From positions 209,301 to 273,300 of the forward strand of contig VZRR01002168.1 of NCBI GenBank assembly GCA_013398015.1: DNA of 64,000 nt, read 5' to 3'. This stretch comes from Oreocharis arfaki (Eukaryota; Chordata; Aves; Passeriformes; Paramythiidae). Position numbers and translations under genes: made by a program. Below the pieces are notes generated by a model, which saw nothing but the letters and a program-made list of their open reading frames with translations, searched no databases and was not told where the DNA came from. Shown here in pieces: positions 49,045-60,310 of the stretch; positions within the stretch are counted from its first letter, which is position 1; every line of letters begins with the position of its first letter.

Positions 49045-51889
49045 GCTCCCAGCTCTGCTGCACAGATCACTTGGCTGGGAGAGGCAGAGGGGAAGGGTGT
49101 TTCTAATGCCAAGTTCTTGGAAAGGACTGTGACATGAGTTTGCATGATTCCTGGCTCAGGCAGAAGCAAAGCTCAAGGCAGGGAAGAACAAAAGGAATAA
49201 TCCCCAATCTCTAGCGAGATGCTGACGCCACAAACAAGTCCGGTGAATGGCAAAGACACCTATGTATCCTGAAAAATCTAAGAAGCAGAGGGGCTCCCAC
49301 CAGCTGCCCTGAGGTGAAACCAGAGCCCATTTCCCAGTTAGAGGGCTGCCAAATCCATTCCAGACTCACTGCTACACTGTTCTCACCACGTTTCAGAATA
49401 GTCAGAACCATTTCCCTCAGAACCCACAGTCAAAAAGGAACCAGAGCTGAGATGCAAGCACTGGGGTCTACACTGTGTAGTGTGAAATCTTTTGAGGGCA
49501 AAGGGTGGGAAAAGAGCACCCTCATTAGAAGACAGAATAGAACCCTCCTTTTTTCATCAAATGTCAATGAAGATGAGGGGACTCAGCTGACCACTTTTGC
49601 CGGTGCGTTGAATCTCACTCTCACCATTCTTGGGTAGCTGAGGTAGTGACTTCCTTACATAGTCAAATAAAAACAGTTTTGTCTTAGACCTAAATCATAG
49701 TTCTCCACTCATTTTCAGGTCAGCCTTCGCAGTCTGATGCAATCGTGGCAAAACTTACTGGCTGCTTCAGTCAAAAGTAGGCTGTTTTGAATCTCCTGGA
49801 TCAAAAATACAATGTTTTTGAACAAGTACTACCTGTTCACTTCCAAGAACACCACCAAATCCTATGCACCATGAAGGATGATGTGATCACCTCTGACACA
49901 AGAAATGGGGAGTGGTTACCAGAGGCTACTCTGATAATTCTAAAGTGCCCACATGGCACGATTCTCTCTTCGGGTGCCTTCCAGGAATGCTGCCATGCAT
50001 CAAAAACATGGTCCTTGTCTCTGTCCTGCTGCTGGATGCTGGCAGAGGATTGTGCCAAGGAGAAATCTGCTCTTACAGTGAAGCCAGCACAGCCTGCTCT
50101 CTTTCAGAACATGATGGAAAATGTACTTCTTTGTTCAACATTTTTACTGAGTGTAAAAGTGTAAAACCCTTGATGGCTTGCCATCTGGATGGAAACTGCT
50201 CCCCATTCAGGAGAAGACAGGTAAAAACGCAGAGCATGTGTGTTCTGAGTTTTGATGTGGAAAATATTCAGTCTCACAGGTGATTACTGCCATATTTATG
50301 TGCAATAACAGTAAATAATATCAAAAGAACAATAATAACCTGACAAGCATCACCACTGATATTTTGAAACCAAAGTGAGTCAACAGGTCTCTGAAAGAGG
50401 AGGTTGAAAACACACCACATGTTAGGAGCAAAGCAAATTTGGAAATGCGTGTCTCCAGTAGGGAAAAAAAAAGGAAAAAAGAGGGCAGAAAAAGAGGGTA
50501 TGTGTTTGTAGGGAGCAGAACAGCAAGGTGGTGTGGGAGACCTTGTGGGAAGCACGGCAAGGAAAATGAGAGGATGTAGAAAAGAGCAAAGGACTTTTGT
50601 GAGCTTTCTGGCAGATTTTGGAGCAGGTGGAATGCAGAGTGTTTACACAGTTCATATTTCAATATACTAAGAAAACATAGGGAGTCAGGCTCTAAGCTGC
50701 TATTAAGCTCCCCTCCCCTCCTGCCCCAAACACTTCTTTAAAATCTGCCTTCAGATCTCAAATGAAACTGCTCTCTGCTGGACTGGTGGCGCTGGGGCAG
50801 CGGCTGTGCCACCAGCTGAGAAAACAAATTTGAGAAAGAGAGTGTGCACTCAGGTTAACAAGCCTTGGGTGAGCGAGGTGTCCCCCCCCGCCCCGCTTTC
50901 CCTGTTCTCACCTCCGATTCCCCAAAGCCCCTGGAAGCAGCACACTTTGGTCGGAGGAGCTGTTAGGCATCGAATGGCAGACAGGCTCCAGAGCAGCAAG
51001 TGGGGATGAGAGGGGAGATTTACAATGTTCCAGTTTTGACTTTTTGCATAATGAAAACCAGAGGTCTAATAAAATACAGCAGCAGTGGCACTGCAATGGG
51101 AGGCGAAAAAAGGAAAACAAATTTTTGGGATAAAATAAACATCGTGTACTCAAGTAAGGGGTCTATCTCTATTTCCATCTATTGATACAGGCAGAAACAT
51201 ATTCTCCTTTACTAATTCAAACTACGAAGATTGAAACCAGGTAAACAGAACACAAGATAGGTAGAAACATTTCCTGTTAGCAAATCAGTCCTCAGCAAAC
51301 TAGCCAGAAAAGAACATGGCCACAGGACTATGTGAGTGGCACAAAGTAGTTTTGTCATACTTTATTTGCACTCAACCGTGTTCTGATCTTGATTGTCCAG
51401 AAAGGGGCCAGTTTCTGGAAAAGTTCTTGATTCACACAGAATTATGTTGGCTGGGGGGTTATTGCAGTTACCCTTTTACTAGTTTTTAGGGAGAAATTTC
51501 TTCTCAGGGCTGGAGCAGAAGAAATTATAGAGCACATGTGACTTCCTCAGTGAGCTGGTTTACATCCTGTGGGATAAAAATAGCGTTGTACAATACTTTC
51601 TATCATCGACATACATACTGCTTTTCATCTTAAAGCAATGTGGAGACATTATGATCAGGGTCATTGGCCAGTTAGAGGAGCTGGAAGACCTGTGCAGCAC
51701 GCAGAGCAGCTTGCACCCTTCAGAGCTCCTGCATAGTGCGTTCACTTTAGGACGCAAAACTAAAATTTCTCCATGGTCCTGACTGTGGGGAAAAGCTGAG
51801 GGTGGAAAGAAAGGGGTCATGGGCTGCAGCCTCTGCCCCTTTCAGCTGATACTGAAGTTTAGTTTCTGAATTTGATTCTCAGGTTTTTT
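49045..51889. other. Noncoding stretch, no gene recognised
   Basis: Overlapping frames of 125 and 123 codons at 49787-50283, the second relatively Cys-rich, match nothing I recognise. A purine-rich stretch lies at 50460-50500 and a C-run at 50881-50892 near a few CpGs. Confidence 0.45.
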
Positions 51890-51970
51890 TCCTTCTCAAT
51901 TCTGTGATTCTGGGAAAATCATTTAACTTCTTTAACTTCTCCAGTTACTCGTCCATAAACCAGATAGTTT
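51890..51970 (+). repeat. MIR-like tRNA-derived SINE relic
   Basis: 'ctgtgattctgggaaaatca' followed by 'tttaacttc', a second 'ttaacttct' and 'ccagttactcgtccataaa' follows the MIR sense order: tgtgaccttgggcaagtca, cttaacttctctg, cctcagtttcctcatctgtaaa. There is one small internal duplication (ttaacttc twice). Confidence 0.5.
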
Positions 51971-52644
51971 TATTTGAGCTGAGAAGCTCAAGTAAAATTT
52001 CTACTTGAAATTTTTACAGGAAAAGTAATACAAAGAGAAAACAATTGCCAGAACAGCAGTAGCATCAAGCCATACTTGCAAATCACAGAGGGCTACTTTG
52101 ATGTGTGTTTGGTAATTCTATGCTATTTACTTGGATTTTGAGATGACACATTCTTTGACCACAAATAATAATTCATGATATATTCACTAATAAAGTCACA
52201 GTGTCCTGAAGACAGTGAAATACAGCATTGGAAATTCAATAGCTGTATCCTGCATCCTGTTCAAAGACTGTGAGCAGGCAGGCTGGCTGACTTGCTGCGC
52301 TCCTGCTCTTAGATCATGTTTGGCTAACGCAAACTCAGCTGAAGAGTGCTAGTGCTGACTTTGGGTGTCCTAATATAATCTCTCAAAGTTGACAGCAAGG
52401 CTTGCCATCCATGGATTTATCATGGCTTCATGACTTCTGGCCAGTACATTGAAGACACACTGTGCTCTGCCTCATTCAGAACATACTCTGGAAAAGAAAC
52501 AAGTGCTTAATGGGCAGAGTCTGAACTCCTCTGGCCCAAAAAACTGATTTCCCTGTTTTTTTCTCTCTCCTCCCCCTTCTCTCCTCGAGGAATTCAGTAG
52601 AAGATATCATCTGTGGACAAGAGGCAGTAAAGCTCTTAGGGAAC
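51971..52644. other. Noncoding stretch before the CpG cluster
   Basis: Short frames only. I recognise no repeat or gene. Confidence 0.5.
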
Positions 52645-52970
52645 ACACAGCCGTGGAGTCAAAATCCAAACCCGTGTTGTTACACATCGCTCTTTGTTCA
52701 GTGCCCAAATAAAAACTGAGCCGACGTCTCCTTGTCTGTGTGTGGGTCCTGCTCCTTCGCTGAGACGCCCTGTCCCAGGAAAGACACAACTTGGAGTCTG
52801 CAAGTGCGAGCTCTGTTAAAGAACTGTGAAAGCGGCAAAGTGAGCGGGTCCCGTCCTGTGAGCACCTCCGATCCAACAGCACCCTCCACTGCCTGCTCGG
52901 GGTAGAGAGAAGCCTGCCCGGCTAATTCCCTCTGACAAGATGATAAAACCCAGCCAGCGGAGATCATTCT
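52645..52970. promoter_or_regulatory. CpG-rich cluster, candidate regulatory element
   Basis: About 15 CpG dinucleotides fall in roughly 320 bp, whereas the surrounding DNA has very few. By hand count the observed/expected ratio is near 0.7. Frames of 91 and 93 codons on the minus strand reflect the higher G+C. The 3' edge and next 60 bp carry several TAAT cores (at about 52922-52926, 52970-52974 and 53009-53012). Function is inferred from composition only. Confidence 0.35.
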
Positions 52971-53042
52971 AATTACCACAGATTATCCAGCTGTTTGAAG
53001 AACACAAATTAATACAGATGATGTTAAGTAAGCGACTGGAAA

Positions 53043-53083
53043 GCCGCCATTCCTTTGGGAAAAAAAAGAAAAATATAAAAGGG
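53043..53083 (+). promoter_or_regulatory. TATA-like motif with upstream YY1-like site
   Basis: TATAAAAGGG at 53074-53083 is a near-ideal TATA box on the + strand. About 30 bp upstream is gccgccattcc at 53043-53053, resembling a YY1 site. Both lie just downstream of the CpG cluster. No transcript start can be shown from sequence. Confidence 0.25.
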
Positions 53084-54473
53084 AATGACATTTCAAAAAA
53101 TGCAACCCACTTTGGAGTAAAATTAAAGATGAAGCTGTAATTAGTCTACTGTGTATATTCTACTATGATATCATTCCAAAGAATGTAAAATTCTTTATGG
53201 TCAGGATTTTTCTCTTATACTGTTATTTGACGATACTTTTTCAGTCTTAAGAAAATACAAGTCAGATGTGCTTTCTCACAGTAAACCTCAGCCATTTTAA
53301 GTTAGAGTGGCTTATAGCCAGGGAGCTACACACATTTATGAGTCACAGCTCCTTTCAGTCACAAATGCGGGACACTAAACATGACCAACAACTACTATTT
53401 CTAGGATGGGAGGCCTTTCTGGAACAACAGTGGCAGGAATATTTGATGAAAAAATACTGTAAAAATAGACTAGTTTTGGGGTTTGTTTTTTTTTCTTTCC
53501 CTCACATACTTTTTCCCCCTTATTTCTTTCTGTTTCTCATGTGTTTCTTCTCCTTAAAGCACTCACGACTGAGTTAAGCTTCCCATTAGCATTTCCTGGT
53601 GTAACAAGTGGAACAGAATTGTCACTGGGAGAGAGTCACCCCATAGGGAGGGAATGAGGTGCATGTACCAAAAAATGTTTGTAAATGGGAGGAGAGGGCA
53701 AGAGCGTGGCAGACAACCATCTTATCTAGAAGAAGAGGGAAATGGTGGAGATGATTTATATAGTGAGGAAAAAGCAGGTTCCTCCTCCAGCTCTTCATCT
53801 CTTATCCCCTCCTGTCAGACCTGGAAGATCTCCTTTTGGTTGTGGTTTCTGCTGCGCTGCAGCCATACACTCCAATTCTTGTGCTGTGCATGCTGCAAAC
53901 CCATGAGTACCTCAGCAGCTTCTCAGTTCCCACGGCCAAGGAGTGGGAGCATAAGACAGATATTACAGACAGGCCTCAACGTCCTCAGAAGTTTCCTGAC
54001 TTCCAGCAGAGAGCATCAGTTCCCAGCAAGGCAGACACATCTCGCTGGGGAGGCTTCCCAGTACCAACAGCAGGGAAATACAGGCAAAAGCCTCTGTACT
54101 GCCCCATCTGGACAGCTCATGCAGAACCTAAAGTAAAGAAAGTCTTCCTGACTTGCTAGTTTGTTGCTTGTTCTTTTTTTTTTTTTTTCATATTAGCTGG
54201 AGCTGGCGACAAGAGCATGAAGAGGTAAAAGCAGGGATTTAAGTGGCAGTCGAGGCAAAAGGAGGCACCTAGGCGACACAAAGAAAAGGAGGAGGAAGAT
54301 GAAGTAGCATTAGTAAGGCTTATTCCAAGAGTTTTGGGGCATCTGGACTAACCCTTCCCAGAAGCAGAAGGCAGTGAGCCTCTTTGGCGTGTGGATGCTT
54401 TGCTTGGGGGCTCTTGTCTCCAGATGGGTCATACCAGCAGCTCCTTACAGATGAGTCATTTTTTTGCTTGCAG
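53084..54473. other. Noncoding stretch with the longest frame of the window
   Basis: The frame at 53654-54136 (160 codons) contains a seven-Ser run from a CTC/TCC/AGC-rich stretch and no recognised domain. A second frame (107 codons) overlaps it. A T-run of about 16 lies at 54173-54188. Length alone is within chance expectation for 64 kb. Confidence 0.4.
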
Positions 54474-54518
54474 ACCTTGGGAACAGCTCTGGAAACAATT
54501 TCATCTCTGCAAAGCAGG
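54474..54518 (+). other. Candidate 45-nt microexon (speculative)
   Basis: Preceded by a tttttttgcttgcag acceptor and followed by agg|gtaaga, this block is exactly 15 codons and open in the frame beginning ACC. It encodes a short amphipathic-looking peptide (Leu-Gly-Thr-Ala-Leu-Glu-Thr-Ile-Ser-Ser-Leu-Gln). No partner exons were identified. Confidence 0.12.
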
Positions 54519-55379
54519 GTAAGAGGCAAGATGTGTGGCAGCTCAGGTGTGTGGCAGGGTAGCAGCTCTGTGACAGCCTTCCAGGAAAAGACCTGCTGCA
54601 GGTGCAGCAAATGCCTGAAGGAAAGTCTGCTCCCACAGCCGGCGGTCACACAGTCCTCAGGGACAGTGAGTGAGGCCTGGGTCCATGACAGGAGCAGGAT
54701 AACTGCTCTCTGAGGATGCAGAAGGACACCTGATGGCAGGGGCGTGCAGCTGTGGTGGGAGAGCCAAGAACCACTGTGCCACCCCCACTTTCTTTCATGA
54801 GGCCATGCTTGACCTGCACGACAGCCAGTGGTGAACTGGGGAGTGCTGCAGAGGCACTGGGGCTGCTTTAGGTGGCTCTTCAGAAGCTGCAGTGCATAGC
54901 TTGGTGTGGTTGCTTGGTACCAGTGTTGTCTGAAGAGAAGGAGACTCTTGGTTCATGCCTCCAGGGAGAGAGTCAGGTTACTACTGGTACCAAACAGAAA
55001 TAGGACATCTCTGCACCAAAACACACTATTTGCTCTTTATTTAGATTTCAGGACTGCTGCCTAAATATGCCCTATTTGTAATTAACACTGGAATTATCAA
55101 AGGGAGTCAAACTCCCATGGAAAGCAGAAGAGAACCGGAAATACAGCTACCCACAGCTTCTTTCAAAAATGTCAGAAAAAAAAAAAAAGTGTCTGATTTA
55201 GTATTCCAGAAGCTTTTCACATAAACATAGGTTGTGCATCCAAAACTTACTTCCTGCTGCACAGAAAGCAAAATACATAACTGAGAAAACCCCATGCTCA
55301 GCCTGAATTTTCAAAATACCATTGTGCAAGATTTTTGGCAAGACTTTATCCAGCTCAGATTGCCCACATTTAAGAATGA
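54519..55379. other. Noncoding stretch, nothing recognised
   Basis: The 5' half is G+C-richer. An A-run lies at about 55177-55188. No gene or repeat recognised. Confidence 0.5.
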
Positions 55380-55680
55380 ATTTATTCAGACTGGGACAGC
55401 TGTGGAAGACTTTAGGCTCAGGGTAAGGAAAACATATCTTTCTGGAAGATATCAAAAGAGCCTGTCTTGTTTAGTTTGGAAAAAAAGAAGGTTGAAATGT
55501 GTTCAGTTTTCATAAATTCATCAAGGCAATAGACACCAGGACAGCCAACAAGCTCTTCAAGCTAAAGATGTTGTCAGAAGAACAAATAGGAAGAGCTTGC
55601 CCCTGAATGCATTCCCACTGGAAATTATGACATATTTTCTAGCAGAAAGGGCAAAAATATTCTGGTAAATCAGTAGTAGC
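55380..55680 (+). repeat. Possible very old CR1-like fragment(s)
   Basis: 'ggctcagggtaaggaaaaca' followed by 'ctttctgg', and then 'gagcctgtcttgtttagtttgg' with 'aaaagaaggttgaa', resemble two separate CR1 blocks. In a real CR1 their order is the reverse, so this may be two nested or rearranged remnants, or chance. Confidence 0.25.
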
Positions 55681-56680
55681 AGTTGAAATACGAAGCATAA
55701 TCAGCTTACAGGAAGGATTTCATGACAAAATTGCCTGCATTGACTACATCAAAGATGACTCCTCAGAAGGCCTAACCCAGGCTTCTCAGCTGTGCTGGTG
55801 GTTTGGACACCTTCCTTACTGAGTTCTCACACTCAGACCTGCTGGAAGGACAGTTTCCAGAAAGTGTGGAGCATTTCTGAATGTTTTGCCTGGGGCAACC
55901 TTAAAGAGACACCCAAAAAAGTCAACACCATGACTTGAAAATACCTGGGTTTTTTTCTTCTTTTCCAGAGAGCTCTTCTTCTGATCACACACTCAGGACC
56001 AACATTCTTAGACAGACATTGGCTTCAAAGGGTAGTATCTGACACACTGGTGGGTAAATGTTGACTTGTTACCAGCAACGAGTTCTGGTGCTCCTGCCCT
56101 GAGGCTAATTGAAATGGAATAATGAAGCATTCCATTGCCTTGAGGAATCTGAGAGAAGTAATTTAACTAGAGGAGGCAAGAGGAGATATTCCAGAACTAT
56201 ATAGGTAGGTCACAGCAGCCTATGTTAAATCCATGTTTCCTCTGGTCAGCAATGCCCAAAACCTATGAGAAGACAACAAGTTACCTACATATTTACAGTC
56301 ACTTGAGTGTATGCACACAACATTCATGGTAATTACTACACAGGTTATTGCAAGCAAGGCAGGCAATCTCGACAGAAGAAATTCAATATGCATTCCACTA
56401 GCATCTGCTGACCTGTAATATTGAATTATTTTCTGTTCTTAAAGTAGATTTGAAACAGTTCAATTATAAATCTGCATACATACAGAACTGCCTCCAAGTC
56501 TCCTAATTCTTCTTTTTTTCCCATGATTCATAACACTCTTCTATCAATAATTTGAATTACAAAATGGTGGGATCAGTATCTGGGGAAGGCTGAAGAAAGG
56601 AAAGCTGTGGGTTCTGGCTTGGGAATGTAGTGTCTGTATCATGAGACTACCTTGTAGCAACAGAAGAAAGCAGGCAAAAT
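55681..56680. other. Noncoding stretch, nothing recognised
   Basis: AT-rich DNA with no frame of 60 codons or more. No repeat recognised. Confidence 0.5.
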
Positions 56681-56808
56681 CATTCACTAACTATTCCTGA
56701 CATTTAGTCACTTTGGTGATGTAGATTATGGAGACCCACNTATTCAGTAACTGAATAGTTACATAGTGACATTTAGTCACTTTAGTGATGTAGATTATGG
56801 AGACCCAC
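56681..56808. repeat. Near-duplicate segment around an N: probable unmerged contig overlap
   Basis: 56700-56739 and 56769-56808 are 40-bp copies differing at one base. The only intervening ambiguity, an N, is at 56740, exactly at the end of copy 1. The 17 bases after the N (56741-56757) form a perfect 8-bp inverted repeat with a 1-nt loop. This looks like two contig ends joined without collapsing their overlap. Confidence 0.8.
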
Positions 56809-57154
56809 ACACCACACATATACAGCATCTGGGTAGATAGGTCAACATGAGAAAAAATGACTGCCACACATGTCCTTGATAACCTATGATGAAACCCATA
56901 TGAAAGACAGAGAGAAGAAATACATTTCCAGGAGCTGAGATTGGCATTGCAGAAAGATCACCATTTATTGTTCCAGTTATAAAGTAAAGCTGAGGGCATT
57001 CATAATTGCAGAAGAAATGTCAGGGAAACGTCAGCTGACAGTAGTTCTCATTTCTCTATCAGCAAATGCACACTGCTGCACACCCTGCAATGTGACAGTC
57101 CTAATCTATCCTCAAATCAGAGCTCTTAACAACAGTAATAGCTCTGCAGGGTAT
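56809..57154. other. Short noncoding segment between the two N positions
   Basis: I see no gene or repeat. It lies within a 699-base island bounded by the two Ns, which probably represents one small contig. Confidence 0.5.
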
Positions 57155-57207
57155 TAAAAAAAAAAAAAAAAAAAAGGAAAAAAAAAGGAAAAAAAAAAGG
57201 AAAGGAG
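57155..57207. repeat. Poly(A)/GGA(A)n low-complexity tract
   Basis: Twenty consecutive A at 57156-57175 are followed by GG plus A-run units to about 57207. No retroposed gene body is recognisable upstream. Confidence 0.9.
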
Positions 57208-57367
57208 AATTATAGAAAGGAAGTTTACCTCTTTCAGACAGCTTTTCAAGCATTGCAGCTCCTGCTTGTTTTACGTCTATGCTGAGGTCAGCTTGCATGG
57301 GCTAGCATCAAGCATTGTTTACCGAATGCCAGAACTGGGTGAAAAGCTCCAAATCTGGACTTTCCAC

Positions 57368-57526
57368 GCATTGAATTAATGGCATATCAGGGGCCATCCA
57401 CTGATAGGAACATCTTTTATTTTCTTCCTTAAGGCAAGANTGCATTGAATTGATGGCATATCAGAGGCCCATTTCAGGGGCCATACACTGATAGGAACAT
57501 CCTTTATTTTCTTCCTTAAGGCAAGA
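57368..57526. repeat. Near-duplicate segment around an N: second probable unmerged contig overlap
   Basis: 57368-57439 and 57442-57526 are copies of the same segment, both beginning gcattgaatt and ending aaggcaaga. The second carries an extra 13 bases near its middle and there are a few substitutions. An N at 57440 sits between them. The arrangement repeats the one at 56740. Confidence 0.85.
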
Positions 57527-60235
57527 ATTTTGATGTAGCTTTCTGAACCTCACACAATGTTAAATTTTCTGCCCAAAGCAGCCGTATCAAAACACAATTT
57601 ACAAAGTAAGGTGTCTATGCATGAATCAATGAATATCTCAGCTGTTTGCAAGAACTGTATCCATCTGAACAATATTGGCCATCTCCTTACAGGAAGAAGA
57701 GATCTTTACATTAAAGAAAGAAGCTCCGTCCAAGCGAACATTTATCCTTAAACTGGTTGCAGAATTTATTCAGCCAGGAAAACAACTGGTGAAGGCTGTC
57801 TATTAACTGCAGGCAGTCTGGTGGTTACAAGGCACTGGAGAATTTTGGTAGGTTATAAGGTCCTGCAGGTGGCTGCTGAAGTATAGATGTGTTTTTAACC
57901 ACCACTGTGCAGTTGATTTACTCACAAAGAAGCGCATATGCAAAAATACCATTAATTTTCTGTTATCACTTAGCAGCTTTATAAATAAAGTATAAAAGTA
58001 CTGTAATTATTTGGTGGATTTATTTTCCTTTCCTAATATTGCTTCTGGAATTTAATTAGGATCCAATCTAAGATCAATGGGGATATGATAATTAAATAAA
58101 AATATTTGTACTAATGTGAAAACCTAGGCAGGCGATATTCCTAAGGAAACTGTTTAGATATTTTTTATAACTTCCAGGAAAGCAAACATCTGTCTATCAA
58201 GTAATAGCTGCATTGTTTCACCAAGTTTCTCTCCTACAGGTGGTCGCTGTGGCTCTGCCTTGTGGAAACACTTTATTTTTGCTGTTCCCATGCCGTCCCT
58301 TTAAAAACTAAAAGTGAATCCAAGTACAAGAGTGGGGTTGATTTTTGTTTTGCATGCTTAGGAAGAACAATTCCAAAATAAATTATGTGCAGAATACAAA
58401 AAAAAAACCAAACCAACCCTAATAAAATAAACCAACCAATCCCCAAAATATATGGTGCATGTGTAAGGGAGCCACAGCTTAAACTGGCTGTATTGAAGGC
58501 CTTCCTCCATGGTCTATTTACTGAATACATATAATTTATACATGTTGCTTTCCTGTGATAAGTAGATTTGGACCATCTACCTAAGACAAGACCAGTGATT
58601 TTGACTTAATTGGTGTTTTTAATGTTGTGTAGTGATTCTGAGCCCATTGGCATCCCTACATGCTACCTCTTCAAAGTATGAGTCCCGCTCCAGTGAAGAT
58701 TGTTGAATCAGGTGAGTTTCTAAAATACAACGCATCTGGGCCCCGTGGCGTGTCTGTTCATTACATTTCCAAAGGCAAGATGAAGTGTCCCATCTTTCCA
58801 AAGGATTTGACCTGCTGCCAGGTGATCATATTTGCCCATGGGGCAATTGATTAAACAGTCCTAGCTGAAACTCTTATGCACAGCCAGTGGATCTGAAGAG
58901 CTCATGTTTGTGTTAGTGTCGTCCTTTCCAACTTACTGTTTACCAGGTGCCTCCTCACCTGCCAAGATAATGCAGCCATTCAGCAGCACAATCATTTCTC
59001 ACTTTTCAGTCTTGAGGAATATTCCATATGCCCATCATTCACCCGGAAAAAATGTAACCGAAGAAAAGTTTGCAACCGGAAAAGAAAATCAGATCACTGT
59101 AAAACATAAACTATGTCTGAAGTTTTACACGCAGAGAGACTGGATTTGCCCAGGTGAATGTCAGCCTTGTTTAAGACAGTGAAACTCCATCTTCACGTAA
59201 AAAAGTGTTGGCAAGTTTCTGCTAAAAATTACTTCAGTTTACATCTATTATGCTAGTTTCCTCGGAATGGTGGTTCAAACCAGATCAAGGCACAAAACAG
59301 GCTAGTCAGCAATGCAGGCTGTGCTCCAGATGCAATTTCTTTTAGATCTTTTGCCCAGCAGTGGACTTTTCCCTTCTTTAGGCTCAGCACATCTCAGAGC
59401 TAACAGGAACAGGGGGTGAGATCCTGTTCCCTGTTGTCTGCAGTTCTAATGTTAGACATCAGCTCCATTTCTTCACATTTCACTGATTGCTTTCCTTAGT
59501 TATGGCTCCAATAAGATTTAGAAAAAAAAAACAACAGGTTTAAAAGCATATTATAAAAAAGAGGTATTTTGATTTCAGCTCTCCCCCAGGTGCGGGTATG
59601 CGGAATTTAAGCACCCATGGCTTCCTAGAGTGCAAGATCCAAGGCCATCTTTCCTTTATGATGATGCCTTTCGTTCCTCCACTTTAATAAAGGATACTGA
59701 CTCAAGAATGGTCATAATCCTCAGCTTGTGCATTCTGAGGAAGCATAAGCTCTTTGCAATCTCTCCTGTGGAAAATGTGGGATCACACAGTTTTACCTTT
59801 TTTTACAAAGCCATTTCCCCCATGGCCTTTTATCATCCTTTTAGCTGACCACGTAAAGACAAGATGATGTGGCAGAATTCTCATAGTTGATAGCGCTGTG
59901 GAAAATATTTAAAGCTGGCTTGGTGATGGAGAAGGGCACAGCCTCTCAACTGAAGGCCAAGTTCAGTGGTAGTGTTGGCACAGGGGTTTGCACTGACCTC
60001 TTTAGAGCCATGCTCACTTTCTGAATTTGACCCAGTCTTTTTGGCTAGGAAGTCAAACAACGAGCAAGAAACCAGTGGTTATGAAACTGCACAGTGAGAA
60101 CTCAGTTTGTAACACATTGTAGTTGTAACAAAAAAAAAAATTGCAATCTTTGACTAAATTACTTCACTTGTTTGACAGCTGATTCTCATTAAGCTTTTGT
60201 ATGGATCATACCAGTAATCTTGATAAACCTCTGAT
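57527..60235. other. Noncoding stretch, no gene recognised
   Basis: Frames to 92 codons, unrecognised. A low-complexity A/C stretch (aaaccaaacc/ccaacc type) lies at about 58398-58446. A-runs occur at 59522-59531 and 60131-60140. Confidence 0.5.
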
Positions 60236-60310
60236 AAGGTGTCCAGATGTCCCGGGTTTGCCAGTTTCTAATTAGCTGTCCTGGGGTCCTGTCAATTAAA
60301 GTTGGTGGTT
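60236..60310. repeat. Possible DNA-transposon terminal remnant (tentative)
   Basis: 'aaggtgtccagatgtcccgg' followed later by 'gctgtcctggggtcctgtc' recalls old vertebrate non-autonomous elements whose end reads 'gggtgaccagatgtcccg'. The second terminus was not found. Confidence 0.2.

Noticed and set aside
49912..50283. Cys-rich 123-codon frame that suggested a secreted peptide
   Set aside because: Cys spacing fits no known scaffold, there is no signal peptide at its start, and a second 125-codon frame overlaps it.
53654..54136. 160-codon open frame, the longest in the window, with a seven-Ser run
   Set aside because: No recognisable domain or homologous family, a low-complexity Ser run and an overlapping frame of 107 codons. 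This length is within chance for six frames over 64 kb.
54405..54413. TGGGGGCTC, resembling the start of a retroviral tRNA-Pro primer-binding site
   Set aside because: The match stops after nine to ten bases and no LTR-like sequence or retroviral coding remnant was seen nearby.
57155..57207. Poly(A) run as the tail of a processed pseudogene
   Set aside because: No gene-like sequence precedes it, and the interrupted GG(A)n units fit simple-repeat expansion better.
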